A stretch of 33,857 nt of DNA from positions 1 to 33,857 of the forward strand of contig JAJUJA010000010.1 of the NCBI GenBank assembly GCA_029267355.1, read 5' to 3'. Position 1 is the stretch's first letter, and every line of letters begins with the position of its first letter. Below the pieces are notes generated by a model. It ran no database searches and had not been told where the DNA came from. It saw only the letters and a program-made list of their open reading frames with translations. Of this stretch, positions 1 through 7,193 are shown piece after piece. The translations under genes were made by a program, and so were the position numbers. The DNA comes from Elusimicrobiota bacterium (lineage in GTDB: Bacteria; Elusimicrobiota; Elusimicrobia; Elusimicrobiales; UBA9959).

Positions 1-1
1 A

Positions 2-265
2 GTTATTGTTAATGGTATGGATTATATATTGTCTTTTTTTGAAAATGATATAAAAGAATTTTCGGATTATATGTTCTCAAAAATTGAAGAGAAAGAATTC
101 AGAGTTTTAAATAGAGTAAGGAATGAAGACCTGTGTTTGAAACTTTCAAGGATTAGAGGGGAAAAGATTTCAGGAGATGTTTTTTCGAAAATAAATTATT
201 TAATCAAGTTAAACAGCGTAAACAATAGAATGATGGCTGTTATAAGGGAAAAGGTAAAAATCTAA
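2..265 (+). CDS. C-terminal fragment of an unidentified protein (5' end outside window)
   Basis: The reading frame is open from the first bases of the window to a TAA at 263-265, so the Met at 17 is probably internal and the true start lies upstream. The visible 87 or so residues are charged and helix-like (KIEEKEF, NRVRNEDLCLKLSRIRGEKI) and end in KINYLIKLNSVNNRMMAVIREKVKI, with no signal peptide or membrane segment. The tail is faintly reminiscent of the C-terminal helical domain of clamp-loader subunits (a short helix with an Asn before the last residues), but I do not regard that as an identification. It converges on the CNNM-EIIA gene with a 4-nt CTAA stop overlap. Confidence 0.6.
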   Translation, partial: VIVNGMDYILSFFENDIKEFSDYMFSKIEEKEFRVLNRVRNEDLCLKLSRIRGEKISGDVFSKINYLIKLNSVNNRMMAVIREKVKI

Positions 266-1803
266 TTTTTGGGCTGTTCCGGGATTTTATTTTCAAATGC
301 TGAAAAAACATTTGAAACAGCTTCGGAAGTCTTTGCCGATAAAAGCCTTTTTCTTAAAGTCAGGTTAGATATTATTTTAGATAATTTTGAAAGGATGGTA
401 AGCTGAATGCTCGGATCGTTAAAAGGGGTCAGTATCATGAATATCATTTTAACCGGAGAATTATCGGGTGAAGGGAATGAAATGCCTTTGGCGCTTTTGC
501 CGATTACCAGTATCGGTTTTTTTAAATGTTCCAGCCTGGCGTGAGGAAATGCGACTTGATGTCCCATAGCCGTAGAAAAGGCTTTTTCTCGCTCCATTAT
601 TTTTCTGGTTATTTCATCCTTGTCTATAATAGTCTTGTTTTCAAAAAGTTTATCTATCATCTCTTGTATGGCACCGTATCTATCTTCGGACTTTATATCA
701 AAAGAAGATAACTCCTTGTTAAATATGTCATTTAATGTGAAATTGGGCGGCGTTTCAAATTCATCCCTTATTTCCCCAGTCAGTTCCTCTATTATATCTT
801 CTAAAGTCAATATGCCTGTCACCTCTTCTTTTTGTTGCCTGTCACCTTTTACTAAAGCTATTTTTATTCGGTTTTCCTGGAAGAATTTTAGAGCTTTTTC
901 CAGAGACATGTTTTCTTCTATGGTTTTTATATCCCTGATGTATGGGTCCAAATCCAATGTGCCTGACACCTTAACTTGAGAGAGATTGAATATCAGGTCT
1001 TTTACATGGATAAAACCCAGATACTGGCCAGTTTCAGATTTTACCGGGTACCTTGAATACTTTTTTTCCTTGATTATCCTGTTTAAATTTTCAAAGTCTA
1101 CGGGTAAAGTTATTGAAGATATGTTTGAACTGGAAGTCATTACCTCTTTTACTGCGGTTTTTCCGAAGTCAAAAAGGTGTTCAAACATCATAAGTCTTCC
1201 CAAAGAAATCTTTCCCATTTCTTCTGTTTGGCCAAGAATTATCCTCAATTCATCTTCTGAATGAGACATTTCATGCTCATTTGTTTTCAATTTAAAAGGT
1301 TTTATCATCAGATTAGCGGAGCCGTTTATTAAAAGCATGGGATAGTAGGTCAGTTTATAGAATATCTTAAGAGGTATGGCAAATATTAGCGTTATTTTTT
1401 CCGATATTGATATAGCAATGTATTTCGGTACCTGTTCTCCCGCTATTATATGAAGAGCGCTTATTACTGCAAAGGCGAAGCCAAAAGATATTGTGTAAGA
1501 ATATGCCCTTAAAAACTCTATGTTCATGGACTCGAATAACGGCTCTATAAGCTTGGCAAAGGCCGGCTCTCCTATCCAGCCAAGGCCGAGGCTTGCCATT
1601 GTCACCCCAAGTTGTATGGAGGCCAGGTATGAGTTTAAGTTTTGAAGTATTTCCAGCGCTGTTTTAGCGTTTATATTGCCTTTTTGTGCAAGTTCTTCTA
1701 TCCTTGTGTATCTGACTTTAACTATGGCAAATTCTACGAGAACAAAAATCGCATTCATCAACAGAAAACCGGCTGCGATTATCAATTCAGCGAAGTATAT
1801 CAT
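262..1803 (-). CDS. CNNM/CorC-HlyC-like membrane protein with CBS pair fused to a PTS EIIA (fructose/mannitol-type) domain
   Basis: 513 aa. Residues 1 to about 190 form a DUF21/CNNM membrane domain with four hydrophobic segments and the family signature region LGVTMASLGLGWIGEPA plus HIIAGEQVPKYIAI. Residues about 205-345 are a CBS pair (YPVKSETGQYLGFIHVKDL; VTGILTLEDIIEELTGEI). CorC/HlyC proteins normally continue into a small transporter-associated C-terminal domain. Here residues about 370-510 instead read as PTS EIIA type 2, with the phosphoacceptor-type motif AFPHARLEHL (His421) and the helical tail QLTILSKLSKIISN. Known CNNM/CorC proteins act in Mg2+/Co2+ transport or efflux. The inference is a divalent-cation transporter gated or sensed through an EIIA-like module. 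No SD; TAAAAT lies 7 nt before ATG. Three copies of the local GGTGTCAGGCA-type repeat fall inside the gene. Confidence 0.88.
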   Translation of the reverse strand: MIYFAELIIAAGFLLMNAIFVLVEFAIVKVRYTRIEELAQKGNINAKTALEILQNLNSYLASIQLGVTMASLGLGWIGEPAFAKLIEPLFESMNIEFLRAYSYTISFGFAFAVISALHIIAGEQVPKYIAISISEKITLIFAIPLKIFYKLTYYPMLLINGSANLMIKPFKLKTNEHEMSHSEDELRIILGQTEEMGKISLGRLMMFEHLFDFGKTAVKEVMTSSSNISSITLPVDFENLNRIIKEKKYSRYPVKSETGQYLGFIHVKDLIFNLSQVKVSGTLDLDPYIRDIKTIEENMSLEKALKFFQENRIKIALVKGDRQQKEEVTGILTLEDIIEELTGEIRDEFETPPNFTLNDIFNKELSSFDIKSEDRYGAIQEMIDKLFENKTIIDKDEITRKIMEREKAFSTAMGHQVAFPHARLEHLKKPILVIGKSAKGISFPSPDNSPVKMIFMILTPFNDPSIQLTILSKLSKIISNLTLRKRLLSAKTSEAVSNVFSAFENKIPEQPKN

Positions 1804-1810
1804 TTAGACT

Positions 1811-1816
1811 ATTTTA
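1811..1816 (-). promoter_or_regulatory. -10 box of the CNNM-EIIA gene, leaderless arrangement
   Basis: On the minus strand TAAAAT is followed by 7 nt (AGTCTAA) and then ATG. No Shine-Dalgarno fits between them, so transcription would start at or beside the start codon. The -35 is not clear. Confidence 0.5.
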
Positions 1817-1821
1817 TCATT

Positions 1822-1852
1822 TTGAATAGCGTTAAAAAAATGCTAATATAAT
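1822..1852 (+). promoter_or_regulatory. tRNA-Leu promoter
   Basis: A perfect TATAAT at 1847-1852 lies 6 nt before the first base of the mature tRNA. TTGAAT at 1822-1827 is a possible -35 with a long 19-nt spacer. Transcription would begin almost exactly at the mature tRNA 5' end. Confidence 0.55.
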
Positions 1853-1858
1853 AATGTC

Positions 1859-1939
1859 GCGCGGGTGGCGGAACTGGTAGACGCGTACGTTTGAGGGGCG
1901 TATGCCTCTGGCGTAAGGGTTCGAGTCCCTTCCCGCGCA
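1859..1939 (+). tRNA. tRNA-Leu (anticodon GAG)
   Basis: 81 nt, class II. The acceptor stem GCGCGGG pairs with CCCGCGC, discriminator A. The D-arm contains AACTGGTAGAC. The anticodon stem TACGT/GCGTA encloses loop TTGAGGG with anticodon GAG. The long variable arm has a GCC/GGC stem, and the T-arm is AAGGG-TTCGAGT-CCCTT. CCA is not encoded; the next bases are a T run. lysA starts 17 nt downstream. Confidence 0.97.
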
Positions 1940-1944
1940 TTTTT

Positions 1945-1950
1945 TATTAT
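1945..1950 (+). promoter_or_regulatory. possible -10 box of lysA, leaderless arrangement
   Basis: TATTAT followed by 6 nt (GCCGGT) and the lysA ATG. It sits in the short gap after tRNA-Leu; its -35 would have to lie inside the tRNA. Alternatively lysA is read from the tRNA promoter and released by tRNA 3' processing. Confidence 0.35.
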
Positions 1951-1956
1951 GCCGGT

Positions 1957-3159
1957 ATGTTGGACAAAAAAAATAAAATCAACAGTATAATCAGGGCAGC
2001 ATTTGAGTATGGCACCCCCTGTTATGTCTATTTTAAAGACGATCTTGAGTCCAATATTTCCAAATACAAGAAATGTTTTTCAGGTATTGATGTATCCTTC
2101 TGTTATGCGCTTAAAGCCAATTCTAATCCACACATTTTAAAGACTATCGCTCAAAATGGATTTGGAGCAGATGTCGTAAGTCTTGGAGAGCTGCTGCAAG
2201 CTCTGTCTTGCGGATTTAAGCCTGACAAGGTGATATTTTCCGGCGTAGGAAAAACTTATGATGAGCTGTCTGCTGCGATAGAGAAAAAAATAAAATTTGT
2301 AAATGTTGAGTCTTTTGAAGAATTGAAAAAACTTTCAGAAATAGCAGAGTCCAAGAAAAAGAAAGTGCATTTTTCAATAAGAATAAATCCAAATGTTGAT
2401 CCTCACACGCATAAGTATATATCCACAGGCAAATACGGCTCCAAATTTGGTGTTTCTGTTGGTGAAGCTTTAGAAATGTATAAATGGTCAAGACATAACA
2501 AGCTTTTAATCCCTGTAGCAGTGCATTATCATTTAGGATCTCAGATTTTTAGTTCGGCGCCATATATTAAAGCTTTTCAAAAAGTTGAAAAGCTTGTTGA
2601 TATACTTTACAGTATAGGGATACGCATAAATACAATAGATCTTGGCGGGGGATGGGGAGTAAAGGAAGGAGAAAAACTTAATCCTCCGTACGAAATAGCG
2701 TCTTTTCTTAGGACCAAAAAGGATGATTACTCTTTCATTATGGAGCCGGGCAGGTCCATAGTGGCTTCCTGCGGTTTTTTTGTCGTTAAGACATTATACA
2801 GGAAGAAAAGCGGTAATAGGAATATCGTTATAGTAGACGGGGGAATGAACGATTTTATAAGACCCTCCCTGTATGGTGCCAGTCATCCGGTGTTTAATAT
2901 TATGAAAAATGATAAGGCCAGAGAAGTTATTGACATATATGGGCCAGTCTGCGAAAGCGGGGACTTTTTGGCCAAAAATGTAAAAATAAAGGTGCCAGAC
3001 ACCGGAGATCTGCTTTGTTTTATGTCTGCCGGAGCTTATGGCTATTCCATGTCATCAAATTATAACCTTAGGAGAAAACCTGCCGAAGTAATGGTGTCAG
3101 GCAAAAAAATACAACTGGCAAGAAAAAGGCAGGAATATAAGGATTTTACAGGTTTTTAG
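1957..3159 (+). CDS. lysA: diaminopimelate decarboxylase
   Basis: 400 aa, close to the usual length. It decarboxylates meso-diaminopimelate to L-lysine, the last step of lysine synthesis, using PLP in the cytosol. An alanine-racemase-like barrel at the N-terminus carries the PLP lysine in CYALKANSNPHIL (Lys53) and the glycine loop DLGGGWG. EPGRSIVASCG, the substrate motif CESGDFLAKN and GAYGYSMSSNYNLR in the C-terminal part complete the fold-III decarboxylase pattern. The start is set at MLDKKNK because the longer frame runs back into tRNA-Leu. No SD. The gene ends with a 4-nt TTAG stop overlap with the convergent amidase gene. Two copies of the local repeat lie in the coding sequence, encoding VPDT and VSG. 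Confidence 0.95.
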   Translation: MLDKKNKINSIIRAAFEYGTPCYVYFKDDLESNISKYKKCFSGIDVSFCYALKANSNPHILKTIAQNGFGADVVSLGELLQALSCGFKPDKVIFSGVGKTYDELSAAIEKKIKFVNVESFEELKKLSEIAESKKKKVHFSIRINPNVDPHTHKYISTGKYGSKFGVSVGEALEMYKWSRHNKLLIPVAVHYHLGSQIFSSAPYIKAFQKVEKLVDILYSIGIRINTIDLGGGWGVKEGEKLNPPYEIASFLRTKKDDYSFIMEPGRSIVASCGFFVVKTLYRKKSGNRNIVIVDGGMNDFIRPSLYGASHPVFNIMKNDKAREVIDIYGPVCESGDFLAKNVKIKVPDTGDLLCFMSAGAYGYSMSSNYNLRRKPAEVMVSGKKIQLARKRQEYKDFTGF

Positions 3160-4250
3160 TGTTTTCTTTTAAAAACTTCCTTAAAAAAGGTGTCAGGCAG
3201 AAGTTTTTCCACTAAATACGCTGATGTAGAGATATCCAAATCTATGGAAGGTCTTTCAAAGATTTCTTTTTTAAGCTCAGGAATTTTGGCGTAAAGTATA
3301 TCGCCGGGGCAATCAGTGGCTCCTATATCCCTGTGGGCATAAAAACTTGATTTTTGAACCGAGTAGGTGTCAGTCACATAGGAAGCGATAAAAGAAATGG
3401 CTTTCAAAGCTTCCGGCGAAGGTATGTCATTTTTCGACGGATGATAATTGCCCATCAGTGATATCCCTATATTATTTGTATTTTTGAGGTAGACATGTGC
3501 GCCTACAACCTTTAAAGGCCTTCCTTCAAATATGTTTCCCATAGGGTCCACCAAAAAGTGGTAACCTATATCGTTCCAGCCTTTCGCATTTTGATGATAA
3601 TCCTGTATGAACTGAATTTCAGAAATTGACTCATCCAAGGTTTTAGTGAGTTTACCTGACGTGTGGTGTATGGTTATAGCCCTTGGTATATGTTCCACAT
3701 AAGGCTCTTTGGGCGGCGCGGCTTTCCATTGCGCTCTTTTTATCACATTCAGGGTGTCAGGCACGGACATTGAGGGGTCCGGGATATAATTGTATTCGGC
3801 CTTTTGTTTTGTCAGCTCGTATAAAGACTGAACTTCATAAACCGTGATTTTAAATTCAGGAGTTGCTGATATACCCCTAAAAGTGATCTTAAAAGGTTTT
3901 GTGCCTGGCACCTTTGTTTTAAATCTGGCCCAGAAACGGCCGTTTTTGTAAATTTTCATTGTTTCCGGGGATATTTCTGTGGCTGTTTCATCATCATTGA
4001 CCATTTTTAGGGAAATTGAAATGTCCAGACAGCCGGTCTCGCCCTGTATTACAACAAGGTTGTATTTACCGGTTAGAGCGTTAGAAACCGGGGTTTCATA
4101 AAGAACCGCATCCTTTTCGGATGACTTTACCTTTATTTCAAAAGGGTATGATAATCCCTTGAAGATAACATTGCTTTCAGTATCTGAAGCTGATAAAGGT
4201 GTCAGGCAGAAAATGGAGAATAGCATTTTTATCAGATTAGACGATTTCAT
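3156..4250 (-). CDS. secreted N-acetylmuramoyl-L-alanine amidase (amidase_2/PGRP type)
   Basis: 364 aa from the preferred start MKSSNLIKMLFSIFCLTPLSAS, a signal peptide. The N-terminal 150 or so residues are beta-rich with no recognised domain. The C-terminal half is an amidase_2/PGRP fold: ITIHHTSG with the first zinc His, WNDIGYHFLVDPMGNIFEGRP, VGAHVYLKNTNNIGISLMGNY, and AHRDIGATDCPGD with the second His and the Cys ligand. Such enzymes cut the amide between MurNAc and L-Ala in peptidoglycan, here probably in the periplasm. An in-frame ATG six codons upstream is possible, but TATAAT lies 6 nt before the chosen ATG. Five repeat copies fall in the gene. It converges on lysA with a 4-nt overlap. 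Confidence 0.9.
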   Translation of the reverse strand: MKSSNLIKMLFSIFCLTPLSASDTESNVIFKGLSYPFEIKVKSSEKDAVLYETPVSNALTGKYNLVVIQGETGCLDISISLKMVNDDETATEISPETMKIYKNGRFWARFKTKVPGTKPFKITFRGISATPEFKITVYEVQSLYELTKQKAEYNYIPDPSMSVPDTLNVIKRAQWKAAPPKEPYVEHIPRAITIHHTSGKLTKTLDESISEIQFIQDYHQNAKGWNDIGYHFLVDPMGNIFEGRPLKVVGAHVYLKNTNNIGISLMGNYHPSKNDIPSPEALKAISFIASYVTDTYSVQKSSFYAHRDIGATDCPGDILYAKIPELKKEIFERPSIDLDISTSAYLVEKLLPDTFFKEVFKRKH

Positions 4251-4256
4251 ATTATT

Positions 4257-4262
4257 ATTATA
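4257..4262 (-). promoter_or_regulatory. -10 box of the amidase gene, leaderless arrangement
   Basis: Minus-strand TATAAT followed by AATAAT and ATG, with no SD. It supports the shorter of two possible starts (4250 rather than 4268). Confidence 0.5.
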
Positions 4263-4318
4263 CATCAAAAATGCGGTTAATAAGGCCTTTTATACTTTAT
4301 GCCTGGCACCTTATTTTA

Positions 4319-4324
4319 TATCAT
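4319..4324 (+). promoter_or_regulatory. -10 box of the family 2 glycosyltransferase, leaderless arrangement
   Basis: TATCAT (5 of 6 consensus bases), then ATAACT and ATG at 4331. No SD is present. A repeat copy (4300-4310) lies just upstream, where it would overlap the spacer. Confidence 0.4.
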
Positions 4325-4330
4325 ATAACT

Positions 4331-5083
4331 ATGCCGAGGATTTCTGTGTCAATTATAGGCTTTAATGAGGCCTTATTTCTGAAAGAATGCCTTGAAAGCG
4401 TAAAATGGGCCGATGAAATAGTTTATGTGGATTGCGGCAGCTCAGACAACAGTATACAGATAGCAGCCTCATTTAATGCGAAAATTTTCAAAAGAGAGAA
4501 TGATTTTAATATAAACGTAAATAAGCAATTCGCCATAGAACAATGCAGCGGTGACTGGATACTTTATCTGGACCCGGATGAGACAGTGCCTGTGGATTTA
4601 AAAAAAGAAATAATCTCAAAAATGGAAAATGACGGCGGCTTTGCCGCTTTCTTTATACCCAGGAAAAACTATTATTTCGGCAGATGGCTAAAATATGGCG
4701 GCAAGTATCCAGACAGGCAGTTAAGGTTTTTTAAAAAAGGATGCGGTAGATTCCCTTGCGTGAATATTCATGAGCGGCTTGAAATAAAGGGGAAAGTCGG
4801 CTGCTTAAAAAGCGCCATGGCGCATAATGTCGCCGATAATGTGGACTGGTTCATAGACAAAATAAAATCCTATGCCTACAGAAGAGCCATACAGGATATA
4901 AGACTTAATAAAACCTCCAAAAATCCGGTTTTATCCGCTTTTAAGAAATTTTTCAGGGCTTATATTATAAAACTCGGCTTTATGGACGGCCCGGTAGGAT
5001 TCTTCTCAGCTGTTACCGATTGTTTCAATGAGATGATTTTCTGGCTTAAAAGAAAAGAACTTGAAAAATCAAAAAAGTTCTAA
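4331..5083 (+). CDS. family 2 glycosyltransferase (WaaE/KdtX-like)
   Basis: 250 aa, cytosolic GT-A enzyme. It opens with ISVSIIGFNEALFLKECLESVKWADEI and VDCGSSDNS, the nucleotide-sugar-binding start of the family; the metal-binding DXD equivalent is YLDPDE. PRKNYYFGRWLKYGGKYPDRQLRFFKK and an INIHERLE-like stretch (VNIHERLE) are typical of the LPS-core beta-glycosyltransferase subgroup near WaaE/KdtX. The start at MPRISVS fits the family and drops 20 poorly matching residues of a longer frame. The donor and acceptor sugars cannot be read from sequence. It sits beside four genes of a glycan cluster on the other strand and overlaps the convergent glycosyltransferase by 15 nt. Confidence 0.9.
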   Translation: MPRISVSIIGFNEALFLKECLESVKWADEIVYVDCGSSDNSIQIAASFNAKIFKRENDFNINVNKQFAIEQCSGDWILYLDPDETVPVDLKKEIISKMENDGGFAAFFIPRKNYYFGRWLKYGGKYPDRQLRFFKKGCGRFPCVNIHERLEIKGKVGCLKSAMAHNVADNVDWFIDKIKSYAYRRAIQDIRLNKTSKNPVLSAFKKFFRAYIIKLGFMDGPVGFFSAVTDCFNEMIFWLKRKELEKSKKF

Positions 5084-6112
5084 GAAGGCCTTTTCCGTTT
5101 CAATAGCAAATCTTTCAATGGAAAATAATTCCGAGGCGGTTTTGAAATTTTCTTTTGCGGCTTTTTCAAGCTCATTTTTATCCAAAAGCTTTTCCAGTTT
5201 TGAAGCCAAATCCAGATATTTTCCCGGTTTGAATAAGAAATTTTCCGGCACATATTCGCCCAAAGAACCTGCAGTTGAACATACAAGAGGCCTTCCCGCG
5301 GATATCCATTCAAGAGCGGCGCGGGAGACAGCCTCACTTGAAAGAGAAGGTATTACTCCTATATGACAGCTCTCTATGAAAGAGCCGGGATTTTCTGTTT
5401 TCCCGAGATAAATAAACTTTGACTTAAACTTTGAAGGAATGATTTCCTCAAGTTCTTTCCATTTAATGTTCGCTTCGTTTCCGGCAAAAAAGAAAACGCA
5501 ATCCTTGCCTTTTTCCAAAAGAGAAATTGCGGCTTTTATCATAATGCTGTGTCCTTTTACCGGGTCCAGCCTGCCCAGCAGGCCTGCCTTAAACGGCGGC
5601 GCTGGCGGAAGTACGGCAAGTCTTATTTCCCCGCAGCCTTTATATATTGTTTTCAATGGAAGTTTTGAGGATTTCTGTCTGTACATATTTTCTATATGCT
5701 TTGAACCGCATATTATGAGCGAAACACTTTTTGAAATTAAATTTACAGATGGCGTTTTGGCATCGGATTTTGTCCTTACCGTTTTAATTTTCGGCATGAA
5801 AACTTTAGCAGCGGCGGCCGCTGACATAGCCCTTCCTGTATGGGAATTTATAATGTCAATTCCTTCCTTTTTACAAAATGAAACAAGAGAAAAAATATCA
5901 ACCGGGCTGAGAGTTTTTTTTCTGTCAGGAAAATTAAAAAGACCGTATCCGGCTTTTTGAGCGGCCTTGAAACTAAAACTTTCTTTTGAGGCTCCAAAGT
6001 ATATTATATGGCCTTTTTGAGCCATAACAGCGCTTTGAGTCATGGCATAATCTGCCGCAGCGCTGGCCCATGGTATATCAATCAGGTTTAAAATTTTTAA
6101 GCGTTTCTTCAT
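5069..6112 (-). CDS. family 4 glycosyltransferase
   Basis: 347 aa, GT-B fold. The N-terminal domain begins MKKRLKILNLIDIPWASAAADYAM and contains INSHTGRAMSAAAA. The C-terminal donor-binding domain has GLLGRLDPVKGHSIMIKAA, FFFAGNE and the E-x7-E-type region IPSLSSEAVSRAALEWISAGRPLVCSTAGSLGEYV. It probably transfers a sugar to a surface lipid or polysaccharide on the cytosolic face. It starts 35 nt inside the end of the upstream glycosyltransferase gene, so the two are likely translationally coupled. This is the last gene of the minus-strand glycan operon; no terminator hairpin is visible. Confidence 0.9.
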   Translation of the reverse strand: MKKRLKILNLIDIPWASAAADYAMTQSAVMAQKGHIIYFGASKESFSFKAAQKAGYGLFNFPDRKKTLSPVDIFSLVSFCKKEGIDIINSHTGRAMSAAAAAKVFMPKIKTVRTKSDAKTPSVNLISKSVSLIICGSKHIENMYRQKSSKLPLKTIYKGCGEIRLAVLPPAPPFKAGLLGRLDPVKGHSIMIKAAISLLEKGKDCVFFFAGNEANIKWKELEEIIPSKFKSKFIYLGKTENPGSFIESCHIGVIPSLSSEAVSRAALEWISAGRPLVCSTAGSLGEYVPENFLFKPGKYLDLASKLEKLLDKNELEKAAKENFKTASELFSIERFAIETEKAFLELF

Positions 6113-7193
6113 ATACTTTTAATGTTTTTTCAGCCATTTTATCTATTGAAAAATCTTTTGAGAGTTCAAGAGAGGAAGCGGAAAACTTTTTTCTAAGTTC
6201 GCTGTCTTTCCTGATCTTCATTACGGCCTCAGCAAGCTGCACGGGGTTCTCCTTTTGAGCCAGCAGACCGTTTATGCCGTCTTTTACAAGTTCAGTTATG
6301 CCGCCGGCCTTGGTTGCCGCAACAGGCAAACCGCAGGCCATGGCCTCTATGATTGAGCTGCCCAGCCCTTCCTCTTTGGATGGCAGTATGAAAATATCGA
6401 GGGCCTTGAGAAATGATATGTTTTCTTCAATTTGCCCGATAAATTTAAAGCTGTCTGCTATCCCCAACCTTTCTGCCTCATGCTCGCATTCTTTTTTAAG
6501 CGGCCCTTCGCCTGCCCATAAAAAGAAAATATTCCTGTCCTGTTTGAGACATATTTCGGCGGCTTTGATAAGATTAAAAGGGTCCTTATGTGGTTGAAGA
6601 GCCGCCAAGGTACCTGCCAGAAAAGCGTCAGGCGGTATTAAAAATTTTCTGTTCAGCTCTTCTCTCATCGATTTTGCGGACGCGGCATTATTTAATTCAA
6701 AAGCCGAAGGAATCACTATTATCTTGCTTTCATCTATGCCGTAATCAGTCAGAATTGATTTTATCGCATTGGAAAGCGCTATTATTTTTGAGGCGCCGCT
6801 GTATTTTAACCTTGTCAGTGGATTTCTGTTTAAATGAAAATCTACTCTTCTGTGCACTATCACAGGGCATTTCAGGAAAAAAGAGGCCAGGACGGCTACG
6901 GCAGGAGTATGGCCTGTATGGGCATGAAGAACCGGGATATTTTCCTTACCGCATATTCTCCTTACCTTGCGGCAAAGCAAAATGGCCGATATTATATCCC
7001 ATTCAAAAAAATAGGGCAGCGAAAAATTGGGGATAATTTTCAGCTGGGCTTTTTCTTCAAGCGGAGAATTTTTTCTGGCTACTATGTAATTCCTGATGCC
7101 CCTTTTAGACAGGGCGCCGGCAAGATAAATGACTTGTCTTTCTCCGCCTCTGAAATTTTTACTGTCGTCTAAATGAAATATTATTTCACGCAT
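6078..7193 (-). CDS. family 4 glycosyltransferase
   Basis: 371 aa. The N-terminus FRGGERQVIYLAGALSKRG is a glycine-rich acceptor-domain start. VLHAHTGHTPAVAVLASF and VIVHRRVDFHLNRNPLTRLKY follow. The C-terminal domain carries GTLAALQPHKDPFNLIKAA, FLWAGEGPLKKECE and the E-x7-E signature FILPSKEEGLGSSIIEAMACGLPVAATKAGG. The acceptor is unknown; context points to LPS core or another envelope glycan. It overlaps the upstream membrane-protein gene by 8 nt and the next glycosyltransferase by 35 nt. Confidence 0.92.
   Translation of the reverse strand: MREIIFHLDDSKNFRGGERQVIYLAGALSKRGIRNYIVARKNSPLEEKAQLKIIPNFSLPYFFEWDIISAILLCRKVRRICGKENIPVLHAHTGHTPAVAVLASFFLKCPVIVHRRVDFHLNRNPLTRLKYSGASKIIALSNAIKSILTDYGIDESKIIVIPSAFELNNAASAKSMREELNRKFLIPPDAFLAGTLAALQPHKDPFNLIKAAEICLKQDRNIFFLWAGEGPLKKECEHEAERLGIADSFKFIGQIEENISFLKALDIFILPSKEEGLGSSIIEAMACGLPVAATKAGGITELVKDGINGLLAQKENPVQLAEAVMKIRKDSELRKKFSASSLELSKDFSIDKMAEKTLKVYEETLKNFKPD

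Larger units (their letters stand above)
812..4310. repeat. cluster of 11 short near-palindromic repeats, consensus GGTGYCWGRCACC
   Basis: Copies of GGTGTCAGGCA(CC) or close variants lie at 812-822, 836-846, 959-970, 2991-3003, 3093-3103, 3189-3199, 3365-3376, 3753-3764, 3901-3912, 4198-4208 and 4300-4310. Five share the exact core GGTGTCAGGCA on one strand or the other; two are TGCCTGGCACC; 2991-3003 is GGTGCCAGACACC; two are TGCCTGTCACC; 3365-3376 is GGTGTCAGTCAC. Many are preceded by AAA. Ten of the eleven are inside coding sequences, in more than one reading frame. By eye I find no comparable copy in the remaining 29 kb. Confidence 0.75.

Noticed and set aside
620-1264. Open frames on the plus strand opposite the CNNM-EIIA gene
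   Set aside because: Shadows of a clear domain-bearing gene on the minus strand; no SD, family motif or plausible composition.
6623-6640. Further possible GGTGTCAGGCA repeats at 6623, 8920, 4700 and 22028
   Set aside because: They share only GTCAGGC, GACAGGCA or GCCTGTC with at least two mismatches elsewhere and fit ordinary codons of their genes.
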